The position numbers were made by a program, and so were the translations under genes. Shown here in pieces: positions 37,301-44,111 of a DNA stretch of 64,000 nt. The notes under the pieces are model-generated. The model ran no database searches. It was given only the letters and a program-made list of their open reading frames with translations, and was not told the DNA's origin. The stretch comes from Aquincola sp. (GTDB taxonomy: Bacteria; Pseudomonadota; Gammaproteobacteria; Burkholderiales; Burkholderiaceae_C). The stretch lies in contig JALHQP010000002.1 in NCBI GenBank assembly GCA_022841885.1, positions 1 through 64,000 on the forward strand, in the 5' to 3' direction. Numbering within the stretch: position 1 is the stretch's first letter; each line of letters opens with the position of its first letter.

Positions 37301-39760
37301 CTTCCAGCGGTTGATCGCGGCGAGCGGGTAGCGCCCTGGGTTGAGCAGGATCGGCAACAACTGCCAGTCGCCGCGCATCCAGCGGTGCACGCGTGCCGCG
37401 GCCACGTCGGCATGGAACGGCGCGTCCTCGATCAAGGTGATCTCGGACGCGGCGGCGCAGCGCACGATCGAGCCCTCGACCAGGTCGTGGCTCAGCACCA
37501 GGCCCTCGGGCAGCCGGCCCGCGAGCGCCGCGTGCATCGCCTGCACCTGCAGCAAGCCCTTGCCGGTGTAGCTGCCCTCGCCGAACAGATCCTGGTAGAC
37601 CTCGGAACTGGCGGCGCTGTACGGGTCGACGCCGCACTGGCCGGCGAAGAGGCGGTGGAAGTGCGTGACTTCGCGCGGCGCCGGCAGCGGCGTCACGACG
37701 CGCGGCTGCACGATGCCGTAGCCGGCCACCACGCGCTGCCCTTCGGCGTCCAGGCGCGGCTGGTTGTGCGGGTGCGCGGCCACGCCGACGAGTTCGCGCA
37801 GGCGCCCGGGTGGCAGCTCGGTGTCGCTGTCGAGTGTCAGGACATGGCGCGTGTCGGCGGCGACACGCGAGGCCTCACCGAGGTCGAGGAAGTCTCCTTG
37901 GGCTCCCGTGGCCAGGAGTGCGATCAACTGCTCGAGCTTGCCGCGTTTGCGCTCCCAGCCGATCCAGCGCTGCTCGGTGCTGCTGAAGCGGCGTTCGCGA
38001 TGCAGCAGGATGAAGCGCGGTGCCGCCGCGGCATCGATCGGCTCGTCGGCGGCGGTGGTCAGAGGGTGGTCCGCATTGAGCGCGCGGATCCGCTGCACCG
38101 CATCGGCCAGCAGCACCGCGTCGGACGTGGCATGGGCCGCGTCGGCATCGGCCCAGTCCGACAGCAGCGCGAACTGCGTGTGCGGCTCCGGGTTCGCGAG
38201 GTGGTGCAGCCGCAGGCGGTGCACCAGCGTGGCCGTCGACGCCGCGTCGGTCAGCATGGCCGGGATCACCACCATCACGCGCTGCGAGAGCGGGATGCCG
38301 CTGGCCAGCGCCAGGCGCGGCAGCGATCGCGGACGCGCCGACTCGCTGACCAGCCGGTGCACGATGGCGACCACCGCTTCGGAGGCCGGGAAGCTCATCA
38401 GCACCGCAGCCAGCAGCGTCAGGCCCAGCGTCGGGCCCGGGTTCGCCGGCACGCCACCGGGGTGCAGCAGCATCCAGGCGACCACGCCCGCCGTGCCCAG
38501 CAGCAGCGATGTCAGGTAGGCCGGCAGCGCCAGCGGCCGCAGGGTGTCGAGCCAGTGCGTCGCCATGCGCTCGTGCAGGCCGAGCGCGTGCGCGAGGCGG
38601 GCGCGTCCTGCGCCTTCGAGCCAATGGCTGGCCACGGTGCGGGCGTCGTCGCTGTCACCCGAGCGCATCTGGTCGAGCAGCGCCTGTGCCACCACCCGTT
38701 CGCTGCAGCCACTGCGCCGCGCCAGGCGTTCGATGCCGTGCAGGGTCTGGTCGCGCGTGCGCACGTGCTCGGCCTCGAACACCGGCGAGGTCAGCATCAG
38801 TCGCATCAGCGCGCTCGCGCGGGCGACGATGTCGGGCCAGTCGGCGTCGCCGATCGCGCGCAGCGAGGTCACGGCGTTGCTGACGCTCAGGTTGTCGGCC
38901 GCCTGCTCGGCGCGTTGCTGCACGAGCAGCGCCAGCGCGTCGGGCTGGCGGCGCTGCAGCCAGTCGTGCAGGTGGGCCTGGTCGGCGGCGTCGCCCGTGG
39001 TGCGCCGGTCCTGCAGGCGCTGCGCCATCTGGGCCATGAAGACAGGGCCCACGCCGCGCTGCTCGAGCAGGGTCAGCAGTTCGTCGAGCACCGGGGTGGG
39101 GCAGTCCTCGAGCCGGTCGCAGCAGCGGTTGGCCACCTCGCGCGCCGCCTTGTTGGTGGCCACGCGCTCGGCCAGCCGGCGCAGGTTCTCGATCAGCAGC
39201 ACGCGCAGCGTGGTGGGCAGGGCCCACACCTCCGCCAGCGTGAGTTCGCGCGTCTCCTGGTAGGCGCACAGGAACTGCACCAGCAGCGCCTCGTCGAACG
39301 CGCCGTCGGTGTGGGCGACGAAGGCCCAGGCCACGCCGTAGACCCGCGGCAGGCCGGCCAGCGGTTCGTCCACCAGCACCGGCAGGGCGCGGAAGTAGCT
39401 GCGCGGCAGGCCCTTGCGCACCTCGTCGAGCTGGGCCTCGATCAGGTAGAAGTTGTCGAGCAACCACTCGGCCGCCGGACTGATGTCGTAGCCGGTCGCG
39501 GCTTGCACGCCGATGTAGTGATGCGCCTCGCGCAGCACCCGGATGTTGTGGCGCAGGCGCGGGAAGAAGACGGCGTCGCGCAGCTTCGCCTTGGCCGCGC
39601 GGTGCGTCTCACCGAGGCTGCGGCCGTGCTGCGCGAAGCGCTGCAGACCGAAGATCTCGGAGCGGATCGGCGGCTGCACCGGACCGCGCTTGCCTTCCAG
39701 GATCTCGCAGAGCGCCGGGGGCGCCTGCGGGACCAGGCGCAGCAGCTCGGACCCCGCCAT
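31364..39760 (-). CDS. ndvB: Cyclic beta-1,2-glucan synthase
   Basis: 2798 residues, the typical length of NdvB/ChvB-like enzymes. Seen: a long N-terminal cytosolic region, membrane segments near residues 405-470, a GT84 glycosyltransferase with metal-binding LTLDSDTELPPG near 640, more helices near 835-875, a glycoamylase-like block around 1050 (PTNIGLYLLSVACARR), and a C-terminal GH94 glycoside-phosphorylase region with the acid residue in GSGDWNDGMNRVG near 2440. It makes, elongates and cyclises periplasmic beta-1,2-glucans from UDP-glucose, used in osmoadaptation and host interaction. No ndvA-like exporter lies next to it. A tiny membrane-protein gene ends 3 bp before its start. Confidence 0.95.
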   Translation of the reverse strand: MAGSELLRLVPQAPPALCEILEGKRGPVQPPIRSEIFGLQRFAQHGRSLGETHRAAKAKLRDAVFFPRLRHNIRVLREAHHYIGVQAATGYDISPAAEWLLDNFYLIEAQLDEVRKGLPRSYFRALPVLVDEPLAGLPRVYGVAWAFVAHTDGAFDEALLVQFLCAYQETRELTLAEVWALPTTLRVLLIENLRRLAERVATNKAAREVANRCCDRLEDCPTPVLDELLTLLEQRGVGPVFMAQMAQRLQDRRTTGDAADQAHLHDWLQRRQPDALALLVQQRAEQAADNLSVSNAVTSLRAIGDADWPDIVARASALMRLMLTSPVFEAEHVRTRDQTLHGIERLARRSGCSERVVAQALLDQMRSGDSDDARTVASHWLEGAGRARLAHALGLHERMATHWLDTLRPLALPAYLTSLLLGTAGVVAWMLLHPGGVPANPGPTLGLTLLAAVLMSFPASEAVVAIVHRLVSESARPRSLPRLALASGIPLSQRVMVVIPAMLTDAASTATLVHRLRLHHLANPEPHTQFALLSDWADADAAHATSDAVLLADAVQRIRALNADHPLTTAADEPIDAAAAPRFILLHRERRFSSTEQRWIGWERKRGKLEQLIALLATGAQGDFLDLGEASRVAADTRHVLTLDSDTELPPGRLRELVGVAAHPHNQPRLDAEGQRVVAGYGIVQPRVVTPLPAPREVTHFHRLFAGQCGVDPYSAASSEVYQDLFGEGSYTGKGLLQVQAMHAALAGRLPEGLVLSHDLVEGSIVRCAAASEITLIEDAPFHADVAAARVHRWMRGDWQLLPILLNPGRYPLAAINRWKMLDNLRRSLVSPMSLALVLLALATGVVAPWSALALVLAAFSAGPLMGALAGFSPSRDDLAQAYFFRQAGNELARALGGGLWHLVQLLQHALMATDAIVRALYRMLVSRRHLMQWTTTATTHAQAKDQLGAVLRKHWSEPVVALALWAALWAAGTPWPVLAAVLCALWAAAPLATWWVSRRRPARVDAALSAADRHHLEGIAHDTWRFFERCVGPDDHHLPPDNLQTTPHEMVAHRTSPTNIGLYLLSVACARRFGWIDTAQMAERLQATLATLATLQRHRGHFLNWYDTQSCAPLLPMYVSTVDSGNFSGHLLAVAQACLEAARETADPPLHARLQALAPACEALAWSAEFGFLYHRKRHLFHIGYRVAEQQLDAGFYDLLASESRLTSLLAIAKGEVPVSHWASLGRPFYAVGTQVGLRSWSGSMFEYLMPSLVLDEPHGSVLREAGCAALREQMGFAHAHGVPWGISESAYAASDHTLAYQYAPQGVPRLALRRTPPDEVVIAPYATALAAQVAPHRASLNFARLEALGARGAWGFIDALDFTPSRQSDSAHCTPVATFMAHHQGMSLVALTNALRDGAVQRWGMANPHIEAVASLLHERAPREVPPLRTPPAIAMPLSLQRRAPGLRREVLPGTTALEPTHVLGNGRYSVALRANGAGWSRWGASGITRWRDDALRDAQGSFFYLRWREAAHGAAPGAPVAPLFSISQHPAPDPRAEYKSIYHADRVCFDATWPGLQAHTTVWVSPEDDIEFRVVELHNQGDEVLDIELVSAFDVTLADPRADEAHPAFSNLFVRAAWLAEHQALLFERTPRLATERGLQATHFLAESDPQVVGVRVQTDRQRWLGRNRDATQPCGALHDLPPHPADGGAGATVALDTGLDPVCALAVQLHLAPQAQARLVFATAASDDGAVLRAVIDKYRQPSHVQRASLMSATLSGIRLRALGISPETFAGVQKLTSALVQSLTRPSAGVVGEVCDRRLLWRFGISGDRPLILVSAGVMQGLGLLRSLAQALRLWSWGGVACDLVVVNAEPASYQMALQHELTLLRERHLADTAATHHATSLHLLRAAELSADELSTLQSLARVRLHADGRPLLHHVQAWSELHEQAFEERHATSTGLVDADRHAAQDPASGAPPQGEFAEPSGEFRFDVSAAQRPRRPWVNVMSNPGFGAQLTESGGGYTWAVNSRMNQLTAWSNDAVSDPPSEWFLLQDRRTREVWGAAPSAWGDGPAAPPGYRIAHGQGYSVISHRRGDLEVTATWCIDAQTAVKQVALRLANRGTRTQALRVVGVAEWLMGATRSDRNTVHTSLHRQRLPAGKLSALLCTQRDRSGGFGDGTAFLALAGAADGAEDWTCDRRECFDARGRRVLPDHFGQRSGSGLDPCAALATEVDIAPGETIERVFLIGHAQDSAAARQLAAVAAALPPQQRLEQARRRWDALLGATQVTTPDPLFDAMVNRWLLYQAVSCRLWAKAGFYQAGGAIGFRDQLQDAMALAWAEPKLLRDQIVLAASRQFPEGDVQHWWHVPTGAGVRTHFSDDLLWLPYACVRYLQCTDDAALLDEKVPFIEGPPIAEGAEDAYYTPAVSDQSATLFEHAARAIDRSLRVGAHGLPLMGSGDWNDGMNRVGHEGRGESVWLGWFLCALVADFAPLARARGESARAQRWEQAARGWKTALLGPAWDGQWFKRAFFDDGQPLGSLANPEGRIDLVAQAWSVLSHQASPALQRMALAAVQTHLVDAEAGLIRLLHPPLVHATPSAGYIQAYPPGVRENGGQYSHAGVWALMAQAEHATRHAKTAEAADLAWRYFTCLSPAHRSRDPQQRAAYDIEPYAVAGDVYSQSPYVGRGGWSWYTGAAAWLHRAAIESIFGLRLEARTLSFTPCLPSHWPWAELKLARDGRTMRFVFMRTTPDAARAATREWSARLLAPGETLPWADLAPHSCFVMALPNPAHAPAEAAPKATGGAVLHAHALRADGP

Positions 39761-39763
39761 GGG

Positions 39764-40006
39764 CTACACGACCGACAGGCTGACGGCGATCAGCGCCGCG
39801 CTCAGCAGCGCGGTGGTCACGAAGCGCGACGCGACGAAGCGGTACGCCGCATCGGCCCAGCAGCGCAGGGCGAACAGGCGTCCGGTGAGGGCGCGGCAAT
39901 GGTCGAGATGTTCGCCCAGCACCGACAGCTCCGTCGGCAGGCTGTCGGCGGCGAACGGAATCGACGCTGTACTCCAGCGCGCGTCGGCGGCGACATCGGT
40001 CTTCAT
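39764..40006 (-). CDS. Small protein with C-terminal membrane helix, upstream of ndvB
   Basis: 80 residues from the ATG at 40006, which has GGAG 6 bp upstream. Seen: a polar first half and one hydrophobic segment at the C-terminus (VTTALLSAALIAVSLSVV). It ends 3 bp before the synthase ATG, so the two are one operon and translationally close. No family recognised. A helper or anchor of the synthase is possible (inference). Confidence 0.65.
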   Translation of the reverse strand: MKTDVAADARWSTASIPFAADSLPTELSVLGEHLDHCRALTGRLFALRCWADAAYRFVASRFVTTALLSAALIAVSLSVV

Positions 40007-40162
40007 GCTGTGCTCCGCGCGCACGGCAGCGGGTGCCGTACGACGAGATGGAAAGGGCAGTTCGTGCGCTCGCCCGGGGCGACTGGTGGATCGCGAGGCG
40101 GGGAAGCGGTGACTTCAGGGTAGCCAGCCGTGACGATGACGTCTGTCGGACGGCGCACTGAT

Positions 40163-40177
40163 CCCTGTAGGACAGGG
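40163..40177. terminator. Small hairpin between the glycine-zipper gene and the ndvB operon
   Basis: CCCTGT/ACAGGG, 6-bp stem with AGG loop, 27 bp beyond the stop of the 40204 gene. No T run follows, so a terminator role is weak. It also contains the GTAGGAC heptamer seen elsewhere in the island. Confidence 0.3.
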
Positions 40178-40203
40178 CCTGGGTCGGCGCGCGCCGCGGC
40201 AGC

Positions 40204-40425
40204 CTACTTCTTGTCGGGGTCCACCTTGTTGCCGATGACGCCACCGACCACGGCACCGCCCACGGTGCCGGCGGTGCTGCCGCCGGTCAGCACGGCACCG
40301 GCGACGCCGCCGATGGCGGCGCCGGTGGCCGTGTTCTTGTCGCGCGTGGACATCCCGCTGCAGGCGGCCAGGATCAGGGCCAGCACGGCGATCGGGATCT
40401 GGGGATTGATGAGACGGGTGTTCAT
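40204..40425 (-). CDS. Glycine-zipper lipoprotein (OsmB-like)
   Basis: 73 residues. Seen: signal peptide with lipobox ILAAC, then a glycine-zipper membrane segment ATGAAIGGVAGAVLTGG and a second GTVGGAVVGGVIGNKV, the pattern of small stress-induced outer-membrane or inner-membrane lipoproteins such as OsmB. It faces a divergent spacer with a Crp-like half-site pair at 40566-40603. Confidence 0.88.
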   Translation of the reverse strand: MNTRLINPQIPIAVLALILAACSGMSTRDKNTATGAAIGGVAGAVLTGGSTAGTVGGAVVGGVIGNKVDPDKK

Positions 40426-40565
40426 GATGGGGCCTTGAGGTGGATGACGTGGGGATCGAGCGCCACGACGAATGCAGACTTCAATGCGCATTCGACTTGC
40501 CTCGCTTCTACGTCCACGCCATGCCCGCGTCTGTGCGACAGGCCACGCAACGCCGGTCCGGCCTG

Positions 40566-40581
40566 TGTGCGCTGCCGCACG
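40566..40581 (+). promoter_or_regulatory. Crp-like site F
   Basis: TGTGCGCTGCCGCACG, centred 102 bp upstream of the lipoprotein start at 40676. A second, inverted half-match (reverse complement TGTGCGCCAGGGCACG) lies at 40588-40603 and faces the glycine-zipper gene on the other strand. Part of the repeated 16-bp motif described in the findings. Confidence 0.5.
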
Positions 40582-40675
40582 GTGTGACGTGCCCTGGCGC
40601 ACAGACGATCGAACCCGCACTGCCTACCTTCGCCACTTGCTCGCGCCGTCGCGCCGGGCCGATGGGGGATCGCCG

Positions 40676-40882
40676 ATGGATCGCTGGACCGCGTTGTCCG
40701 TGCTGCCCGCCTTGCTCGGCGTGCTGGCCTGTGACGTGCCCGACGCGCCGCCCGCGCCGGCGCAGCTGGACGCAGCGGCGGCAACGATGCGGCCGGCCTC
40801 CGTCAGAGGCGGCGTCGGCGCAGTGCCTACGGCGGCCGCGTCAGCACCCCCGCGCTCGATCTACTCGATCGTCCCCGACTGA
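40676..40882 (+). CDS. Small putative lipoprotein (68 aa)
   Basis: 68 residues from the ATG at 40676, preceded by GGGGG at suitable distance. Seen: short hydrophobic signal with a possible lipobox GVLAC, then an Ala/Pro-rich, otherwise featureless tail ending IYSIVPD. It ends 12 bp before the GGDEF gene and probably leads that operon. An in-frame start at 40472 would add an Arg-rich stretch and cover the Crp-like site, so it is rejected. No family recognised. Confidence 0.5.
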   Translation: MDRWTALSVLPALLGVLACDVPDAPPAPAQLDAAAATMRPASVRGGVGAVPTAAASAPPRSIYSIVPD

Positions 40883-40894
40883 GAGGAGCACGCC

Positions 40895-41926
40895 ATGAGC
40901 CGCTCTATCGAAGGAGTCCCCATGACTGTGAATGCCGAGAGTTTCGATGCCTGGTCGCAGCCCCAGGCGATGGGCCGCGGGGCCGACGTCGTCGACCTGT
41001 TCACGGCCCGCCCGCGTGAGGCGGCCGATCCCTTCGGCTTCGACGACACGGTCCCGCTGTCGCGAGCCGTCCCGCAAGCCCAAGACATCGCGATCGATGA
41101 CTGGAACGTCCTGTGCACCGCCGTCGAGGCGCGCCTCGGCCTGATCGTCGGCGCCCAGCGCATGGAACCCGCTGCCGGTACGGCCGCGGGGCTGCTGCGC
41201 GGCATCCGCGCCGACGTGCTGGAGTGCGTGAAGGCCCTGGCGCAACTGCGCATGGCGCTGACGCCTGAACGTGTGCGCGTGCGGACCCTCGAGCGGGCAC
41301 TGTCGGAGGCCGAGGCCACGCTGGTGACGCTTCGCGCCGAGCTCGCGGGCACCCGCGCGGCCGAGCGCCAGGCCTCGCATCGGGCCTTGCACGACAGCCT
41401 GACCTCGCTGCCGAACCGGGCCTGCTTCTGCGCCCGCCTGGAGCAGGCGATCGGCCAAGCCGATCCCACGGACCAGTCGCTGGCGGTGATGTACATCGAC
41501 CTCGACGGCTTCAAGCGCATCAACGACACCCACGGCCATGCGATCGGCGACGAGATGCTGCGCATCGTCGCCGCGCGACTGACGCGCGCGATGCGCGCCG
41601 ACGACCTGGTGGGCAGGCTCGGTGGCGACGAGTTCGTCGCCCTGCTGCCCGTCGTGCCGCCCGGCTTGGGACGCCTGGAACGCCTGGCCCGTGAACTGTC
41701 CGAGATCGTGTCCGAGCCCTTCCAGCTCGGCACGCTGAGTCTGACCGTGCGGCCCAGCATCGGCATCGCCGTCTGGCCCGACGACGGCGCGACGGGCGAG
41801 GTGCTGCTGCGCCATGCCGACGCGGCGATGTACCGCGCCAAGCGCGCGCGCAGCGGACATGCCTTCTTCGATGGCCATGACGGCACCGTCATGGGCCAGG
41901 CCTCTTCGCCGCCGGTGCCGGCATGA
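40895..41926 (+). CDS. Diguanylate cyclase with intact GGDEF and inhibitory site
   Basis: 343 residues, soluble. Seen: an N-terminal helical region with DWNVLCTAVEARLGLIVGAQRM, a coiled-coil linker, then a GGDEF domain (HDSLTSLPNR, MYIDLDGFKRINDTHGH, RLGGDEFVALL near residues 243-247) with an RxxD inhibitory site (RADD) five residues before GGDEF. It should make c-di-GMP and be product-inhibited. AGGAG precedes the ATG at 40895. A paralogue with degenerate active site is at 53425. It overlaps the next small membrane protein gene by 4 bp. Confidence 0.9.
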   Translation: MSRSIEGVPMTVNAESFDAWSQPQAMGRGADVVDLFTARPREAADPFGFDDTVPLSRAVPQAQDIAIDDWNVLCTAVEARLGLIVGAQRMEPAAGTAAGLLRGIRADVLECVKALAQLRMALTPERVRVRTLERALSEAEATLVTLRAELAGTRAAERQASHRALHDSLTSLPNRACFCARLEQAIGQADPTDQSLAVMYIDLDGFKRINDTHGHAIGDEMLRIVAARLTRAMRADDLVGRLGGDEFVALLPVVPPGLGRLERLARELSEIVSEPFQLGTLSLTVRPSIGIAVWPDDGATGEVLLRHADAAMYRAKRARSGHAFFDGHDGTVMGQASSPPVPA

Positions 41927-42141
41927 GCCTGCTGGCCTTGTCCCTGTCCGTGCTCGCGGTGGCCGCCTCGCTGGCGGTGGCCCTGTGGGCGTGGCACGCG
42001 ATGACGCGGCTGGACGACGACCTGCGGACCTATGCCAGCTTCGAGCTGATGCGCCTGGACATCGCTCCGGGTGCGAATGCCCGACCCGCGCCCTCCAGGC
42101 GCTTCAACGACCCTTCCGACCCACCACAAGGACTCACATGA
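41923..42141 (+). CDS. Small membrane protein coupled to the diguanylate cyclase
   Basis: 72 residues. Seen: one strong N-terminal membrane helix (SLLALSLSVLAVAASLAVAL) and a short polar tail. It overlaps the cyclase stop (ATGA) and the next gene start by 4 bp, so it is genuinely inside the operon. It could anchor or sense for the cyclase (inference). No family recognised. Confidence 0.65.
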   Translation: MSLLALSLSVLAVAASLAVALWAWHAMTRLDDDLRTYASFELMRLDIAPGANARPAPSRRFNDPSDPPQGLT

Positions 42142-42692
42142 ACAAGATCAACACCTTTCACGCCTCGCTCGTCGTCGTCGCCGCGCTGCTGGCCTGGCCG
42201 TTGGCGCAAGCCCAGTCGATGAGCAAGGCCGACTACCAGGCCGGCAAGACCCGCATCGGCGCCGATCTCAAGGCCGACAAGGCGGGCTGCGCGTCGCGCA
42301 GCGACAACGCCAAGGACGTCTGCCTGGCCGAAGCGGCCGGCAAGAAGCGGGTCGCGCTGGCGCAACTGGAGTACGGCTACACCGCCAAGGCGGGCGACCG
42401 GAACAAGCTTCAGACCGCCCGGGCCGAGTCGGCCTACGCGGTGGCCAAGGAGAAGTGCGACGACCAGTCCGGCAACGCCAAGGACGTGTGCGTCAAGGAG
42501 GCCAAGGCCGTCGAGGTCAAGGCCCTGGCCGACGCCAGGATGGGCAAGGAGATCGGCGAGGCCCGCACGGAAGCCGCCAAGGACAAGCGCGACGCCGACT
42601 ACCAGGTGACCATCGAGAAGTGCGGCGCACTGGCGGGCGACGCCAAGGGCAGCTGCATCGACGCGGCCAAGGTCCGCTTCGGCAGGACCTGA
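42138..42692 (+). CDS. Periplasmic cysteine-repeat protein
   Basis: 184 residues with Sec signal peptide (LLAWPLAQAQS). Seen: three internal repeats each with two cysteines about ten residues apart (GCASRSDNAKDVC, KCDDQSGNAKDVC, KCGALAGDAKGSC), Lys/Ala-rich helical spacers between them. I recognise it as a conserved hypothetical of betaproteobacteria without known function; paired cysteines suggest disulfides or metal/redox sensing in the periplasm. A related Cys-pair protein lies at 59578. Confidence 0.8.
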   Translation: MNKINTFHASLVVVAALLAWPLAQAQSMSKADYQAGKTRIGADLKADKAGCASRSDNAKDVCLAEAAGKKRVALAQLEYGYTAKAGDRNKLQTARAESAYAVAKEKCDDQSGNAKDVCVKEAKAVEVKALADARMGKEIGEARTEAAKDKRDADYQVTIEKCGALAGDAKGSCIDAAKVRFGRT

Positions 42693-42714
42693 CGCGGCGG
42701 CGAAGGAGATCACG

Positions 42715-43194
42715 ATGATCGTCGCTGAAATCGAACGGGCTGGGGCGCGCGCGTCACAGCCGCAAGTCCGTGCGATCGCCACTGCGTCGCCGCCCCCCGA
42801 ACCTGGCGTGATGCGACTGACCGCCGTGCGGGACAGGTCAGGGGGCATCGTCGACTTCGTCTGGGTGTCCTGCAACGCGGCCGCAGCACGGCTGATGTAC
42901 TGCGCAGCGAGCGACCTGCCCGGCAGGCACCTGCGCGACGGGGTGGCGGGGCCGCTCGGACACCCGGTGCTGGTCGAGCGCTACCGGCGTGTCATCGAGC
43001 ACGGCAACCCGCAGTCGTTTGCGCAGGTGCACCTGCTGGACGGGACGCAAGACATCGTCGACCACCGCGTGGTGCGCCTTGGCGACGGCGTCATCGTCAC
43101 GCTGACCAACGTCAGCGCGCAGCGGCGTGCGCAAGAGCGCCGCTTGCACAGCCAGGCGGCCACCCGGCGGGTCGCAGGCTGGGCGGCCGCCTGA
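42715..43194 (+). CDS. PAS-domain protein
   Basis: 159 residues, soluble. Seen: one PAS-like fold (DRSGGIVDFVWVSCNAAAARLM, DLPGRHL, ending GVIVTLTNVSAQRRAQERR) with no attached output domain. AAGGAGA precedes the ATG. Last gene of the 40676-43194 run. A lone PAS domain may act as a sensor or adaptor for the diguanylate cyclase or a kinase (inference). Confidence 0.75.
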   Translation: MIVAEIERAGARASQPQVRAIATASPPPEPGVMRLTAVRDRSGGIVDFVWVSCNAAAARLMYCAASDLPGRHLRDGVAGPLGHPVLVERYRRVIEHGNPQSFAQVHLLDGTQDIVDHRVVRLGDGVIVTLTNVSAQRRAQERRLHSQAATRRVAGWAAA

Positions 43195-43239
43195 GTCGCC
43201 CTTGAGGCCAGGCCGGCGGCGGCTGCGGTCGCGACCCGG

Positions 43240-43575
43240 TCAGTCGCCGTGCGCGGTGTCGCCGAGACGCTCCCAGGCGTCGCGCGCGGCCAGGCGGGCG
43301 CGCTCCCAGTCCAGGGTCGACGTGCCCTTGGCCGCGGGCCAGCCGCGCGACAGGTGCGGCTCGATGTCGTCGAACAAGTGGCCTGGGTTCTTGCCATAGG
43401 CCTCGGCCGCATGCAGGTAGGCCGGCTCGTACTGTTCGAAGCGCGACCCGTCGCCCGCGTAGGGGCGCTCCTTGAAGTGCTGGCGCCAGTACGCCAGCTC
43501 GGCGACCGTGTCGACGCCTTGGCCGAGCGGTTCGCCCGCGTAGCCGCCGACGATGGCGCCGATGGTCGCGCCCAT
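43240..43575 (-). CDS. Hypothetical protein with glycine-zipper-like N-terminus
   Basis: 111 residues from an ATG that overlaps the glsB stop by one base (TGATG). Seen: a short MGATIGAIVGGYAGEPLG start, then an acidic, aromatic-rich soluble part (YWRQHFKERPYAGDGSRFEQYEPAY) shared by conserved hypothetical proteins of stress islands in this order. Probably produced by reinitiation after glsB. Function unknown. Confidence 0.75.
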   Translation of the reverse strand: MGATIGAIVGGYAGEPLGQGVDTVAELAYWRQHFKERPYAGDGSRFEQYEPAYLHAAEAYGKNPGHLFDDIEPHLSRGWPAAKGTSTLDWERARLAARDAWERLGDTAHGD

Positions 43576-43844
43576 CAGCGCAGGCTGCCGCGACGCAGCA
43601 GGTTGACCACGGCGAGCAGGAGCGAGGCGCCGAGGAACGAGACGACCAGTCCACCCAGGCTGATGTTGCCCTGGTTGATCGTGGCCACACCCACCAGCGG
43701 CGAGATGAACCAGCCCGCGATCGTCGCGCCGACGATGCCGACCACGACGTTCAGGATGAGGCCCTGCTGCCCGTCGGTGTTCATGAGCAGGCTGGCGAGC
43801 CAGCCGAGGAAGCCGCCGACGACGAGCCAGATGATGATGTTCAT
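43575..43844 (-). CDS. GlsB/YeaQ/YmgE-family membrane stress protein
   Basis: 89 residues. Seen: transglycosylase-associated (Tagg) family pattern NIIIWLVVGGFLGWLASLLM, NVVVGIVGATIAGWFISP and a third helix. GGGAG lies 7 bp before the ATG at 43844. These small inner-membrane proteins rise in general stress. Divergent from the first Crp gene. Confidence 0.92.
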   Translation of the reverse strand: MNIIIWLVVGGFLGWLASLLMNTDGQQGLILNVVVGIVGATIAGWFISPLVGVATINQGNISLGGLVVSFLGASLLLAVVNLLRRGSLR

Positions 43845-44021
43845 GCTTTCTCCCAAGAGATCGACTGTCAGCGGCAGGGATTCGAGGCAGGTTGCGCCGC
43901 TGGAACAACGCACGGTTCAGCCTAAGCACCGCGACGCGGCCGCACCACTCCCGGGCGGCCCGCCCTCGGGCACGACAAGGCGCCATGCGCACGTGGGACA
44001 GCGCCTACGCCGCAAGGTATT

Positions 44022-44037
44022 TGTTCGATAGCGCACA
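44022..44037 (-). promoter_or_regulatory. Crp-like site A
   Basis: Reverse complement reads TGTGCGCTATCGAACA, the best match to the island consensus. Centre is 82 bp upstream of the first Crp gene and 186 bp upstream of glsB on the other strand. Confidence 0.55.
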
Positions 44038-44070
44038 GTGGCCCTTGCGCCCGCTGTCCAAAGGGCCCAG

Positions 44071-44086
44071 CATCGAAGCTTCGATG
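44071..44086. promoter_or_regulatory. 16-bp perfect palindrome upstream of the first Crp gene
   Basis: CATCGAAGCTTCGATG, uninterrupted and fully symmetric, 26 bp before the GTG start used here. Its last three bases are an ATG that is one frame away from the Crp frame. Could be an operator for a different regulator or chance. Confidence 0.35.
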
Positions 44087-44111
44087 ACTGCCTGTCCCGC
44101 GACCGAACCCT

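Noticed and set aside
33914-40123. 2069-codon open frame on the + strand
   Set aside because: It is the antisense of the cyclic beta-glucan synthase gene; His/Arg/Ala-rich product with no domains. High GC keeps shadow frames open.
40472-40675. Longer start for the 40676 lipoprotein gene
   Set aside because: Arg-rich, no signal features, and it would cover the Crp-like site; the ATG at 40676 has a ribosome site and begins the signal peptide.
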